The notes beneath the pieces are model-generated. The model had not been told where the DNA came from, made no database searches, and saw only the letters and a program-made list of their open reading frames with translations. The position numbers and the translations under genes were made by a program. Positions 46,132-56,508 of a stretch of 64,000 nucleotides of DNA are shown in pieces (position 1 is the stretch's first letter; every line of letters begins with the position of its first letter). The DNA is from Isoetes taiwanensis (lineage: Eukaryota; Streptophyta; Lycopodiopsida; Isoetales; Isoetaceae): positions 3,098,483-3,162,482 of the forward strand of contig JAJEKV010000071.1 in NCBI GenBank assembly GCA_021234155.1, written 5' to 3'.

Positions 46132-46283
46132 CTACAATGCCAAAGGTCAGAAAAAACAACCAGACAACAACCGCAGAAACATAACCTGCTAGACAACAAC
46201 TGCAAAAACATAACATGCAGATAGCAGAGAAGCTACCATCGAAAAACAGAGCAGGAAGGAAAACCGAGCAGGAAGGCAAAATA

Positions 46284-46312
46284 GAATAGAATAGAATAGA
46301 ATAGAATAGAAT
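46284..46312. repeat. Pentanucleotide LINE tail (atagaatagaat)
   Basis: About six atagaa-type pentamer units at the 3' end of the minus-strand LINE. They replace a poly(A) tail, as in several non-L1 LINE clades. Confidence 0.85.
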
Positions 46313-46474
46313 ATGATTTTATCGTCCACGGAGACCAACTGGCCTATGGGACCCAAGTACAAAGAGAGAGCAGCAGCGATATTACTACCGATTAAAAACC
46401 CCCCACCAAGGGTTTTTGGGAAAAACCTTAGTAGCAATAAGGATCTTTGACATCTTGCCTGCTTATATACATAA

Positions 46475-49400
46475 TCACAAGTACAAACTTGAGGTTAATG
46501 TCCCGGACGGGGGGCATAACTGAGTCCGCGTATCCATTACCTCCCGGAGGTACGATCCCAACAAGCCTACAGAGGCCGTGCTCAGTAGCTCATGCAAGGC
46601 CTGATGGGGCACAACTAACCGAGCATCTGGGGCCCGATATGCTCGCATTACCGAACAGGCCCGAAGGGCGTGACTTTCATCCTCAATGGCGCCCTGTTGA
46701 CAGTGCTGACAGACTCTGTCCTCACGCGGCTCCCGAATCCATCTCCATGTCTCAATGCAGAGGTGGTGTGCACCTGTCGCGAATGGAAGCAATCACCTGG
46801 CGCTTTTCATGGGTAGATGGGTGCGCGGTAGTGGTGTGGGCCCCTCGTGAGCATGGGATTAACTGCTTTGTCGATAATTTGCCACCTTGACATGTGACGG
46901 GGCCTCTGCATCCCAAAGCTTGGCCATGAAGCAAGCATCCAAATCTTGCTTCAAGGCAACGCGTTCCTTGGTGTATGCACCGGTCCACATCGTGTGCTGC
47001 ACATTCTATAGCGAAACCACCGGGCTTGCTTGTCTTTCCAAAGAGGCTTTGAGTCAGTCGCCGGGCCCCATCGCCACTTTGCCAAAGCAAGGTTGGGCAG
47101 CCGGGCTTCATCCATAGCCACCACCTTCCGGAAGTAAATAATGTGACGTTCAGTAGCAGCCCTCTCGTAATGGAAGGAAGCCCGCCTCCTGGAGCAAGAT
47201 CGATATGGGACCGTGGATTTCACTCCCGGTGCGGGGCCAAGAAGGCCTTCACGTACTGCTCTAGATCGTTCCAAGTGGTGAGGGATATCAGCGCCCCCAC
47301 ACTTCGCCCCATAGAGGAGGACCGGTTCAACCAAGGCCCCGAACAAGTGTGCTGGTGACCCCATCCATCTGACTACGCCTTGTATTTGTTGTTTTGCATT
47401 GCATCTGGGGCTTTCCGGCTGCAGTGACCCGTAACCCGATGGATGCATCCCGGTGTGTGGTAGTAGAAAAGTCAATGCCCAAATACTTATAAGATCGAGC
47501 CACCTCCACTACCTGCTTACGGTAAGTGAATGAGGGAAGGCGTGGGTGCTTGGATGATGGGACCAGCGAACACCCTTGTCTTGGCCAAGTTAACTCTCAT
47601 GTCGGTGAATTGGCGCGAAAGTGTCCAAAGCATCCGGTGGCGCGTTGCATGTCCTCCGGGGTATATGCGAAGGCGGTCAACATCATCGGCATATATGAGT
47701 TGCGGATTATGTGGTGCATCAACCGGCGCCTCCCCGTGCTCGGCTAGCCATTCTTCTAGCTGGTCAATGTACAAGCCGAAGAGCGTCCGGGATAGAGGGC
47801 AGCCACGGCGCACCCCAATGCTACTTTAACAACGGGCTCCCCGACAGGTGTGAGGCGGCCGGAGCAAGCCTCATTATAGTCTGTATATAGCATTCGCAAG
47901 TCGACGGGGGTCCCTAGTCGCCTCTCAATCGTCCCACAACTTATCCCGAGGCACTTTGTGGCAAAAGCCTTTGGCGAAATCCACAAAGCAACGATGCAGT
48001 TCTAAGGCCGATTCGGCTATCCTCTATGAGTGTTCGCGAGTGAAGATATGGTCAATAGTAGAATGCCTGCGGCGAAGCCTTACTGCGTGAGAGAGCCCTC
48101 CGTAATCACTTCTCCATCCTCTGCCCAAAGTGTCAATCGCGCTCAAGAATCCCGGCAAGCAACTTGGCAAAGACGAACCCGACCATAATGGTGCGATAGT
48201 TGGCTGGGCTATGGGGTCCCCCGCTTTGTATATGGGCACAACTCTACCGGTAGTCCAAAGGCGGGGAAGCCTTCTTGCAATGCCCCGTTGAAGAGTCTTT
48301 GTGAGAACCGGCACCATTGGGGGCCCGCCCACTTGAGAAGCTCTGCACGCATACCATCCAAATCTGGCTGCCCTTCCGTTAGCGGCGTTGCGGGCCCATT
48401 ATGACATCCCCTTCAGTAATGACCCGATTGCTAGGCACATGCTCATGAGAGGTACTTGGTGCCCGCTTCCCATTGGGTCATCACAGTGCTGCAAAGTATC
48501 TCACCCATTGTTCCGGGTAATATTTCACGTGGGTCGTGCGGGCTTACTCAAGACCTTTCTCCGAAGGCCCTAGGGTGGCAGTCTAGAAGACCAAACATCA
48601 TTCTTTGGTGCTCGCTTAAAGGTACCTGGCTTTCTTGGTCTTGAGGAAGGAGCGGTATTGACGGGACGGCTGCTTGGGCGAATGGTGGGGTCCAAAGACT
48701 TGGCGAGCCATCGTTTCAGCTCCCGACATTAGATCATCGAACCCGTGATTGCGGGGAAGGTGGTTGCAGCCCACGTGGATCGTCGAGGCGGCCTCTCCCA
48801 AAAGCATCTGTCCCCTACCCTCGGAAGGAGCCGGTTCAGTGGGCCGTCTCTTTGTTGAAGTGTGGGGAGTTGCAGCACTCCCGGCAGCTCATGCTCAAGC
48901 ATCCTCGCATAGACCGCCGCATGATCATAGTCCAGACGCAACCGTGGTACATGGGGTGTTGGGGCAATGGGTGCTCGGTTGGCCTGCCAATCTATCTGCA
49001 AGAACATGGGCTGATGGTCGGAGTCTACTTCCTCGTCCCGGCCACCTGTCCCGACAACCGGCGAAAGTGATCAAGTGTAGGCATTGCTCGTCTGCTAGCA
49101 CGTAATCCACCACACCGTGCCGCCCCACGGTTCTCCGTCTACAAGTGAAGCGGTGGAGGGGCGACCAGCGTATGCCAGCCCATTGCAAATGACCAGGTCA
49201 AAGATACTGCCCAGCAACAGCAGCTGCCGGCCATACCGTGTCACCTGGCTGTCATCTGACGCCCTTGGCCAAACCATCTCTGCGGGGTCCATTTGCAACA
49301 CATCCTCAGCTAGAGGTGCGAATTTTGGGATCTGCTCTGCCCCCGTGCGCGCATTGAAATCTCCAAGCAACATGACCTTGCCCAATTGTCTGTACTGCTG

Positions 49401-49804
49401 TATGTCATCATATAGATCGACATAGGGCTCCTGCCTGCCCACATCCAAGTGCGTGTGGTAAAAGTTGCTCTCAGCATGTGGGAAGTAGCAAGCCGCCACA
49501 AAGAGAGGGCTGCCATCGCCGTTTCTGCACTTCATTACCCACGGTATCTCTTTGTGCACATGCGCCTTGCTGCAGGGGAGAGACCGATTGGGCCAAGGCC
49601 GTGCGGTAGTAACACGCAAATTCCTCCGTGTCCTCGCGTTTCTGGTGCGGTCATTGAAGACGAGCGAATGGCGGTATCTGGCAAATCGGTAGCTTTGTGA
49701 CCAGATGTTCCCATGTTTCCATGAGGAAGATAAGGTCCATGTCCATGGCGATGGTGAGATGTCCCCTTACGCCATGGAAAGCCACGGCAATTCCAGGATA
49801 CCAC
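46475..49804 (-). pseudogene. GC-rich LINE ORF2 (endonuclease-RT-zinc finger), many frameshifts
   Basis: Pieces in order on minus. APE endonuclease: MVSWNCRGF near 49,804; GDFNARTG at about 49,350; VDYVLAD at about 49,100. RT N-terminal parts lie at 49,007-48,024. The RT palm has RRGCPLS and the catalytic YADD at 47,813-47,517. The thumb region is at 47,475-46,951. The C-terminal zinc block VCQHCQQG...ED.SHALRAC is at 46,792-46,475. The order matches APE-type LINE ORF2. The frame changes at least eight times, so no protein can be made. Confidence 0.85.
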
Positions 49805-49822
49805 GCTGGAGAGGCACGATCC

Positions 49823-51395
49823 CTATTTAGTGGCATGCATCGCCACTTCAGGTCCGGTGGTAGTGGTGGTCCCAGGGGCGGAAGATGTGGATGCCCGGGC
49901 TGCTGGGGCCCCCTCAGACGGGGCTTGAGGGGCCGGAGTGCCTGCATCCCTGTTTCGCTGCCTAAATTCCCGCATCCTTCCACGGACCAGCCCCGCTGCC
50001 CCTCCATGTCTGCGGCGGTCCCTCGACTTTGGCCACTCACGCCGGGTCTCTTCTTCGTCTTTGGGGTCAAGTCCCTCAATGTCTGAGCCGTCCCCTTCAA
50101 CTTCCGCCCTGACCCAAGATGGCCACCCGCCTCGCACGCTCTCAAGCGTGAAGATGACCACCGGGCCGTCCAGTGCGTGAATTCCATGACGACTCGCCTT
50201 TCCAATGGTCACAGGTGCTGGGAACATCATCCGATCCAAGATCTGTGTCTGGAGTCGGGAAGTGAGATGTTTTTCCGACTCCTCTGTCAGGCCTCGCACT
50301 ACCACATTGCGGCTCCTGCGTCTCTGTTCCTGGAGTTCGGCGGGGGCCGCACCAGGTGTTGGTTGAGGTGGGTGAGGCATAGGCTGTGGCCGGCGCCGGG
50401 GTGGTGGCGGCCCGGCGTGATCTGATGTGTCCGCAGCATGTGTTCCAGGTTGACGTCCTGTAGGTTGGTGGGTTCGCGGGGTTGGTGTGTTCTTTGCTGT
50501 GGTTTCTGTTCTCCGGAGTCTGGAGCTCAGCTCTTGCAGGACGTTGTCATGTCTTGCCATCTCCCGCGTGCAATGGCGGAGTTGCTCATGTGCCTCGGCA
50601 TGGAGGCCCTTGCCTTGCTGGGCAACGGCCGCCCGAAGCTCCTGTAGCTCCCGATCTCGTGCTAAATCCTTACTCCGAAGAGCGCTCAGTTCTGCCTGGC
50701 TAGCTTCCAAAGCAGCCTGGAATCCTTGTCTCACAGTGGCGGCCTCCGCAACCTCTGACAGGAGGGCGGCCTGTGCTCCTCGTGCCGTGGCCTTAGCCTC
50801 CTCAACCTCGGCCTGGATCCGAGACAGGGTTACGAGTGTCTCCTGCTCTACCCGGTTCCTGTCCTGCGTCCCAGCTTCCATAGCTGCCAACACGGTGTCT
50901 ACACGCCCCCTCATATCTGCAAGCTCCTGCTGGTATTGCTGTCTGTCAAATTGTAGCAAGTGGATGCTATCATCTCGCACGTCGTCAGCGATCCTCCAAT
51001 TCTGTGATTCGTCGTTTTTCTGGCACCAACTGCCTGCGCAACATCCGAGATGTTATGTTCTCCACCTCTGTCGGGAGGCCTGCAAGGCGTGCACTGTTGG
51101 CCTCAACCCTCGCCTGGATGCGGCTCCAAGGTTCGACTGGCGGATTGCCTGTGTGGCCCGCCTGTCGGGTCGACTGGGCCTTGGCTCGGGCCTCCCTCTT
51201 CATGGAAGACGTCTCTCCCTCTCTTGCTCGCCTCTTCCTTGGTGGCCCCGCTTCATGGTCTTCCCCAGAGGGCTCTGCCTGCGTGGGGTCAACCGGTGGT
51301 TGGTGTGTTTGGGCCTTCCCAGGATGGGTTGGTGTGGTCTGAGGTAGCTCACCAACTAAGTGTGGGTCCACACACGGGACTGTGTCTGTGGCCAT
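49823..51395 (-). pseudogene. GC-rich LINE ORF1, coiled coil plus RNA-binding domain
   Basis: The likely start is the ATG at 51,395. The N-terminal part is rich in P, T and Q, then basic (PRKRRAREG). The frame stops at 50,985 and continues from 50,980. The next 150 residues form a long coiled coil (repeated LxxxRxE patterns). Then a P-rich spacer and a domain opening RRRSRNVVVRGLTEE, typical of the L1-ORF1p/transposase-22 RNA-binding fold, and an acidic/basic tail. Plant L1 ORF1 proteins usually lack this coiled coil and carry a CCHC knuckle, so this is a different lineage. One frame break separates the N-terminal part. Confidence 0.75.
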
Positions 51396-51433
51396 GACTT
51401 GGGGTATGACTTGGGCGACGACTCCTAGATATC

Positions 51434-51715
51434 TAATGTGTACCGGCTGCCACTGAAACAAAGTGCAGATTTGAGCACTGAAACAAAGACAAGTACACTT
51501 TTGGAAAGCTCTCTGAACCAGCTTTCCAACAAGCCCAATCACATGAAAATCTGACATTGGATGTTAGAGATACAGTCCGTCGAAGTGTCTACCGATTGCC
51601 ACAGAAACCCTAGCACACAGCCCGGAAAAGTGCCAATTTGAGCACAGAAACAAAGCCAAGCATGCAGGTACCATACACCGTTGGAAAGATCTCTGAACCA
51701 GCTTTCCAACAAGCC
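51434..51715. repeat. 180-bp-period tandem repeat in LINE 5' region
   Basis: The block containing ctctgaaccagctttccaac occurs at 51,511 and 51,691, with flanking words (ccgnctgccac, aatttgagcac) repeated at the same period. The position, upstream of ORF1, is where some LINEs carry promoter monomers. Confidence 0.8.
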
Positions 51716-51720
51716 CAAGA

Positions 51721-52899
51721 GCAGGAAGGAAAACAGAGCAGGAAAAGCTACCATCGAAACACAGAGCAGGAAGGAAAAAAACAGAGCAGGAAGGATGGAA
51801 CAGACAATCGTTGGGGAAACAAACCAAGTAACTAGAAACATGGAGCAGAAAAGGTGAGGTCAACCACAGGGGATTAAACATGAAACCGAGAAGAAGAGGA
51901 GCTCCCATGCGCACAAAAAGAGCGAGAGCAGCAGGGGTTAATCACTGCAGCAGGCCAAAACGGATCAGAGATGCCCGAGGGGGCTACAGAGCCTGCCGAA
52001 ATCAAGGGGAGAGCTGGGGAACCTGTGAACCAAAAGGAACAGAGCAAGGTGTGGCATAATCTGCTCAAGACAAGTGTTGCAACAACAACTAAGAGCAATA
52101 GAAAAACAAAACCAACTCACGAATCGAATAGGAACCCAAATACGCCCAATTGCAACTGGCATAAGCAGCACCATTGCAGGGAAAGCTGAAAAACCCGCTG
52201 CTCCCGGCCAGCTACTGGCTGTGCACTGACGCTAAGCTGCACCTGAATAGACAGAGCTCACCGCTAGAAAGCCAAGACCCACCCACCGCAGGGGGTCAGT
52301 CACGGAGAGCCGGACCTGCCAAGATAACAACCACCTACATCAAAAATAATCCTGCCAGGAGGCTCCCGCTCAGCTCAAGGCACCGCCCAAACGCGGCCAG
52401 GCTAAGCAGGCTGGAACCGACCAAGCAGGGGAGGGGAAAACTGCAAGACCGGCCCTGGAGCAGCCAAGCAGCACCACTCCGGCCAGTGGAAACCTAGGTG
52501 AGACACCAAACCTGGCCCAAACCGTCCCCACAGGCGAATCCAACAGAGAAAAACCATGAGAGGCTGCAGAGCTGGTAGGCTTACTCTGCATGGCAAAATC
52601 AGAAACAAGAACGAAGCCCGGAGAGGGCAACAACCAAAGAAAATCAGAGGGGGCACATACAACCCGAAAGGTGGAAACTAGGCTTAAGGCAAAGCACACA
52701 CAACAAGCCGCATCCAGAGGCAATCAAAACGCCCATGAACCCTCCGTAATCCCGGTAGCTGGGGAGGTGCCATAGGCAGGCGATCTCCAATCTGAGGAGG
52801 CCCGGTAAACCATACAGAAGAACGACGACGTACCTGGAAGGAGTGCGTACCTGGAAAGGAGTGCTACAGTCAGAAACTGATCAGTGGACAAACACCAAG
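51721..52899 (-). other. DIRS 5' leader, non-coding
   Basis: About 1.2 kb between the terminal-type repeat and the LINE insertion. Its purine-rich plus strand resembles 46,140-46,280, the other half of the same leader. Frames here have no motif. Confidence 0.6.
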
Positions 52900-53050
52900 A
52901 AGAGGGGGCGACGAAGGGAGAGACGCTCTAAGACGGCTGATGGAGAATCCCAAGAGGGGGCAGGGTATAAATACATGAAGGAGGGAGACAGCTCAACTAG
53001 ACTCAAGAAGCGGATTTATCTGCTTATCTTGAAACGCAGATAAATCGTAC
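52900..53050. repeat. DIRS terminal-type direct repeat, 5'-side copy
   Basis: 151-bp partner of 42,321-42,471. The end contains a perfect 11-bp hairpin gatttatctgc / gcagataaatc with a 12-base loop, and a TATA-like gtataaatac lies upstream. Confidence 0.92.
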
Positions 53051-53053
53051 CTA

Positions 53054-53069
53054 TCAACACTATGAAGGA
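53054..53069. repeat. 16-bp target duplication, right copy
   Basis: Exact copy of 41,806-41,821, in the protease frame of the chromovirus. Confidence 0.93.
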
Positions 53070-54068
53070 CTTGGCTTGGGCCTTCCCAGTCGTCGAAATG
53101 ACTTGGTACTGACTCCCAGCATTCTCGGAATCAATAGCAGCAAAGATGTGGCACTCACCCTGGATGTAGTCGGGGGCATCTTCATCGTCGATGTCCGTGG
53201 GTGTCTCCCATCCTCCTAGCTCTGCTAACACCATATTCATCACCAATGGAAAATTATGTGTCCGATGCCCTGGCTGGAAGCACCTGAAGCACAACTGCTT
53301 TTCAATACATTCCTGCTTCTTCTCCTTGGAGATGGACTGTAAGAATTGCTTTACTGCCTTTGAGCAGTTGGAACCACCTCCTTGCTTTTTGAAGCTGACT
53401 TGCTTCTTATCCTGCTTGCCAAAGTTTGCGTTGCCTTGCTTCCCATGATTTGCATTGTACTGAGGTCTGTTAGCTGCTGGGCTTGTTGCTCTTGGACTGT
53501 AGCTTCATGTAGCCTTCCCCTTGTCCTGATAGTACTGATGCCTGGGCCCACTCACTTAAGGTCCCGTTCCTTGCAAGCTCACTGCTTTAGACTCTGCTTC
53601 TGACACTGTTCTGGGGTTTATTGCTCTCACCAGCTTCCTGATCTCCTCATTCAAGCCTTCGATGTACCCCTCCACTGCATGTCTTTCACTCAATTTTGGC
53701 ACATAGAGCCTCAGCCTCATGAACTCTTTGGTGTACTTCTAGACTGTCTTATTGCCCTGCTGCAACCTGTAGAACTGCTGCATCATATGACTGTGTTCCC
53801 TTGGCACATAAGGACGCTTAAATGCTTTGGCGAACTTCTTGAATCTGCAGCTATCTCTGCTTAACCCATGGGCTTTGGCATAGCCTTTCCACCAAATCCT
53901 GGCTGCTCCCTTAAGGTTGGCTGTTGCTACCCTGCCCGTGTCCTTATCCTTCATGCTATAAGCATTCCCATACTCCCTCATTTCATCCAACCATGCCTCG
54001 GCTTCCATCCCGGACCTGTTATCCCCTGAGAACTGTTCTAACTTCTTGGCTTTCCACACATTGCTCAT
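53070..54068 (-). pseudogene. Chromovirus gag
   Basis: Starts at ATG 54,068 with MSNVWKAKKLEQFSGD. It has the gag core motifs EAWLDEM, LKGAARIWWKGY and FKRPYVPREH (retrotrans_gag family). An in-frame stop ends it after YRLQQGNKTV (53,739). The frame resumes in shifted pieces to a zinc knuckle CFRCFQPGHRTHNFP (near 53,285) and runs toward protease, where the DIRS insertion cuts it. Gag packages the element RNA. The start codon overlaps the stop of the preceding ORF as atga. Confidence 0.88.
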
Positions 54069-54440
54069 TGCCGAGTCAACTTTCTTCTGATAGTCGGCTT
54101 CTGTCCTGCCCCTATCACGGTTGGGACCTCCCGGCGGTCCTGTCGCTCGTTCTCCTGCTCTTCAGATTCGGAGTCGGAGTCAGAACTAGAGTTGGAGGAA
54201 TCCGTGCTAGATGACCTCCTTCTCCGGCTTCTCTTCTTTGCTTTGTGTGCTCGGCCCGCCGGTGTTTCCGGTAGTTGGACATTCTGGTCTGGTCCCATTG
54301 CTGCCGCTTCTGCGAGCAAGGCTCTTATTTCGTAGATGTCCGACCTTATCTGAGATATTTCTTCTTCTGGGGTTGGTGCCTCGAACTCTTGGTACGGGTT
54401 CCTTGGCTAGAATTGCCTTGCCGGTGTATGGCCTTGTTCA
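54065..54440 (-). pseudogene. SR-rich basic ORF upstream of gag
   Basis: The frame ending at TGA 54,067-54,065 holds EEEISQIRSDIYEIRALLAE, then KKRSRRRRSSSTDSSNSSSD and an acidic stretch. It thus has a short helix, then an arginine/serine block resembling SR proteins or nuclear-localisation regions. A stop interrupts the frame near 54,415. A separate ATG at 54,441, again in an atga context, opens a neighbouring frame and may be the original start before a frameshift. Function unknown. Confidence 0.6.
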
Positions 54441-54499
54441 TGTTGTCCTCCTCGAGATTCCTAGGTACTCTAGTTGCATACACATTAGATTGCACTCTG

Positions 54500-54658
54500 A
54501 TGATTAGTTCTTTGTTTTGTTATTGCATTGGTTTGTTTGATGATATAATTGTGGGGACAAAATATATCAAGAGAACATGTGTAATATCACCATTTATATT
54601 CATAGGATATAATATTTTTACATTCAAAAATAGACATAGAGGATTGAAAATTTTAATT
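54500..54658. other. AT-rich spacer between ORFs
   Basis: A sharply AT-rich 160-bp patch between otherwise GC-balanced coding stretches. It could be a small insertion or a degenerate leader. A weak match to a primer-binding site (atcatcagag on minus, 54,495-54,505) is not convincing. Confidence 0.35.
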
Positions 54659-55531
54659 CTATTCTTGGAATCTCCTATAAGCTGGGTTGTCCTCCAAGAA
54701 CTTCTTCACTTGGACTATGCCGACCGTTCGCCCTAAGTTCCTCAGGATGTTGGTGGTCGTGCCTCCTTGGAGTGCGGTCACCAAGTCTTCGACCCTTCTC
54801 TCTGATGTGTAGGCTGCGGTGACTACCAACCTGCCCTGCCGCCTATAAGGGACCGCGAAGTCGAAGATGCTTAGAGCTATTGTCCTCTTGACAAGGATGA
54901 CACGGTCGATGTTTGGGGCCATGCGAGCATGTCTTCCGAATCCTGAGAGGGCAATAAGCATAAAAACCCCTTCTTCTCCATGTGGGCTGAATTGGCGGTG
55001 TACGACCGCTATCCTTCCATCAGTGAGCAAAGGTAAATAGAACCTAAGGGCTTTGTCGTGCCCTGCCTCCCCTGCCTCCTCTCCGGATCTGATTGCAGCC
55101 CTGTGTCGTCCGGATTACTCATCCACCGGTACTGCTATCATTTCCCTGTAATCACCGAACATGGATTTAGAAGATAGTAAGTTGATGTTGCATCTATCCT
55201 GTTCGGCTGGTGCTGCTGTCGAGGTGCTGGGTAGAAGCGCACTCATTGTTTTCCCTCTGATTCCCATCCGCTCCTGGATTACTAAGAACTCCTCCTCTGT
55301 GGGCAACTCCTGTTGTGCCATCATCTGCCTGATGCCGGTGTAGGCTTCTATGTCTGTTGATGATTGGCCAGTGTACGTCCGGGCCTCCCTGATGCTGATG
55401 GAGAAATCCTGAGTTTCCTGGTCGATGAAGTCGTCGAGGTCCGGTTGCTGCGATAGGAGATCTAGGATCTCGTCTATCCTATAGCCCCTGTCCCTGCACT
55501 CTGGAAGGTTCTTGATGTCGTGTAGGCTCAT
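54659..55531 (-). pseudogene. Unidentified ORF II of the chromovirus, one in-frame stop
   Basis: Starts at ATG 55,531, which overlaps the TGA of the previous ORF (atga). It would be 290 codons but has one stop at 55,117-55,115. The second half stays in the same frame to 54,659. The first half is acidic and helical. The second half is rich in beta-type hydrophobic stretches (TDGRIAVVHR, VFMLIALSGFGRHA, SIFDFAVPYR). That pattern recalls beta-barrel movement-protein or capsid-like domains of pararetroviruses, but I cannot assign it. It is not part of standard gypsy elements. Confidence 0.6.
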
Positions 55532-55622
55532 GTCGCTTCTCCTTGGATGATTATCGGGGTTAGGCTTGTGATGCCTAGCCCAAGTGGTGAAGCTGTCCGT
55601 GTGGCTCTCAGCCTCTCTTCAA
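55528..55622 (-). pseudogene. ORF I of the chromovirus, C-terminal part
   Basis: Frame ending at TGA 55,530-55,528. Its upstream part is displaced to 62,994-63,075 by the 7.37-kb insertion. The two parts are in the same frame once one copy of the 8-bp duplication is removed. The upstream part is rich in E, Q and D. No family recognised. Confidence 0.65.
55615..55622. repeat. 8-bp target duplication, left copy
   Basis: ctcttcaa, repeated at 62,994-63,001. Confidence 0.9.
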
Positions 55623-56220
55623 CATGGAATAAAATAACGGCTAAGATTAGCCAAATGGCTATTTTGTAACAGTTTTGCCAAGAAAAACGGCTAAAGTAAA
55701 TGGAAAAAATGCCCAAAAAAAAGAAAATTTTAGCCCAATTTTTTTGCCGCCCATGTGAATTTTTAGGTTGAATAGCCAAACCTTTACGTCCAGACATATC
55801 CATGAGGACATCGATTAGCTAAACCTAAGATAGAGTGGGCTTGGAAAAATAGATAGATTAGCCCGAAATCTAACACCAACGTATGTACTAACTTTAAGAA
55901 ATTTCAAATAGTTCTTTCTTTTTTCCACTTTCTTTCTTGTTCCAAGTACAAAGTTGAAGCATTAGAGGAAAAGGAACAATGTAGTCCTGTTTTTTTTAGG
56001 TTTTTGAACATGTTCATGTATGTTTGTGTCTTGATTTATGTATCAACTCTTTTAATTTGGGTTTTTCCGGTCTGGCCGAAAACATTTTTGGTTTTATTTT
56101 AAAATTGATTTCCTAAGGTTCGAAGAGTTTTGGACGCCGGAAAAAAATCACGATTTTCCAAAAATTGGAAGGTTTTTTTTGCTTCGGATAATCTTCATTT
56201 GAGGGGTCGATGCCCGAGAT
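55623..56220. other. Left end of the hAT-like element, no gene
   Basis: AT-rich. It contains gccaaa / ttagcc words that recur in inverted form near the right end (62,880-62,960), suggesting diverged subterminal repeats. Confidence 0.45.
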
Positions 56221-56222
56221 CT

Positions 56223-56508
56223 AATTTGCCCCTTTCCATTTTCGCATGCATACCCGCCATCTGTTCATCATTGCCCATGTTTTCTGCTGTTTTACATCAG
56301 ATCCGGCAGGAGGGCCTATCTTTAAAAGGAAGTTTGAGGGCATTTGAATGCCTTCGAGCTGGTGAGTATGTAATTTGCCCCTTTCCATTTTCGCATGCAT
56401 ATCCCCGCCATCTATTATGTTTTCTTCTGTTTTACATCAGATCCGGCAGGAGGGTCTATCTTTGAAAGGAAGTTTTAGGGCATTTGAATGTCTTGGTGAG
56501 TATGGATT
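56223..56508 (+). repeat. 149-bp tandem duplication upstream of the desaturase exon
   Basis: Copies at 56,223-56,371 and 56,372-56,508 share aatttgcccctttccatttt and cagatccggcaggaggg. Each ends in a strong donor-like gtgagtatg. Confidence 0.92.

Larger units (their letters stand above)
46284..51720 (-). mobile_element. GC-rich LINE with coiled-coil ORF1, inserted in the DIRS leader
   Basis: GC content is far above that of the surroundings. On minus: a 5' region with 180-bp-period repeats, ORF1 (51,395 to about 49,820), a decayed APE endonuclease and RT (49,804-46,475), a 3' UTR, and a pentamer tail (tattc) at 46,284-46,312 in place of poly(A). DIRS sequence (agctaccatcgaaa, agagcaggaagg) flanks both sides. 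ORF2 has many frame breaks, so the copy is old and inactive. Both the ORF1 type and the pentamer tail differ from the L1 at 17-21 kb. Confidence 0.85.
41822..53053 (-). mobile_element. DIRS-like tyrosine-recombinase retrotransposon, split by a LINE
   Basis: Minus-strand element with a gag-like ORF (46,131-45,331), overlapping RT-RNase H (45,547-44,258) and a tyrosine recombinase ORF (44,304-42,559). That is the DIRS order. Two 151-bp direct repeats lie at 52,900-53,050 (5' side) and 42,321-42,471 (3' side). About 500 bp follow the second repeat. Without the LINE (about 46,284-51,720) it is some 5.8 kb, normal for DIRS. It carries no integrase or aspartic protease. The flanking 16-bp duplication is unusual, because DIRS elements integrate by site-specific recombination without target duplication. 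Confidence 0.85.

Noticed and set aside
50487-51347. 286-codon plus-strand frame opposite LINE ORF1
   Set aside because: Antisense shadow of a GC-rich coding region. Cysteine/serine-rich composition and no domain.
54490-54506. Primer-binding site of the chromovirus
   Set aside because: Only a 7-base match to the initiator-tRNA site in an AT-rich patch. It lies between ORFs rather than after an LTR.
54659-55531. Firm call of a caulimovirid movement protein
   Set aside because: The beta-rich pattern is suggestive, but I could not match diagnostic motifs. Left as unidentified ORF II.
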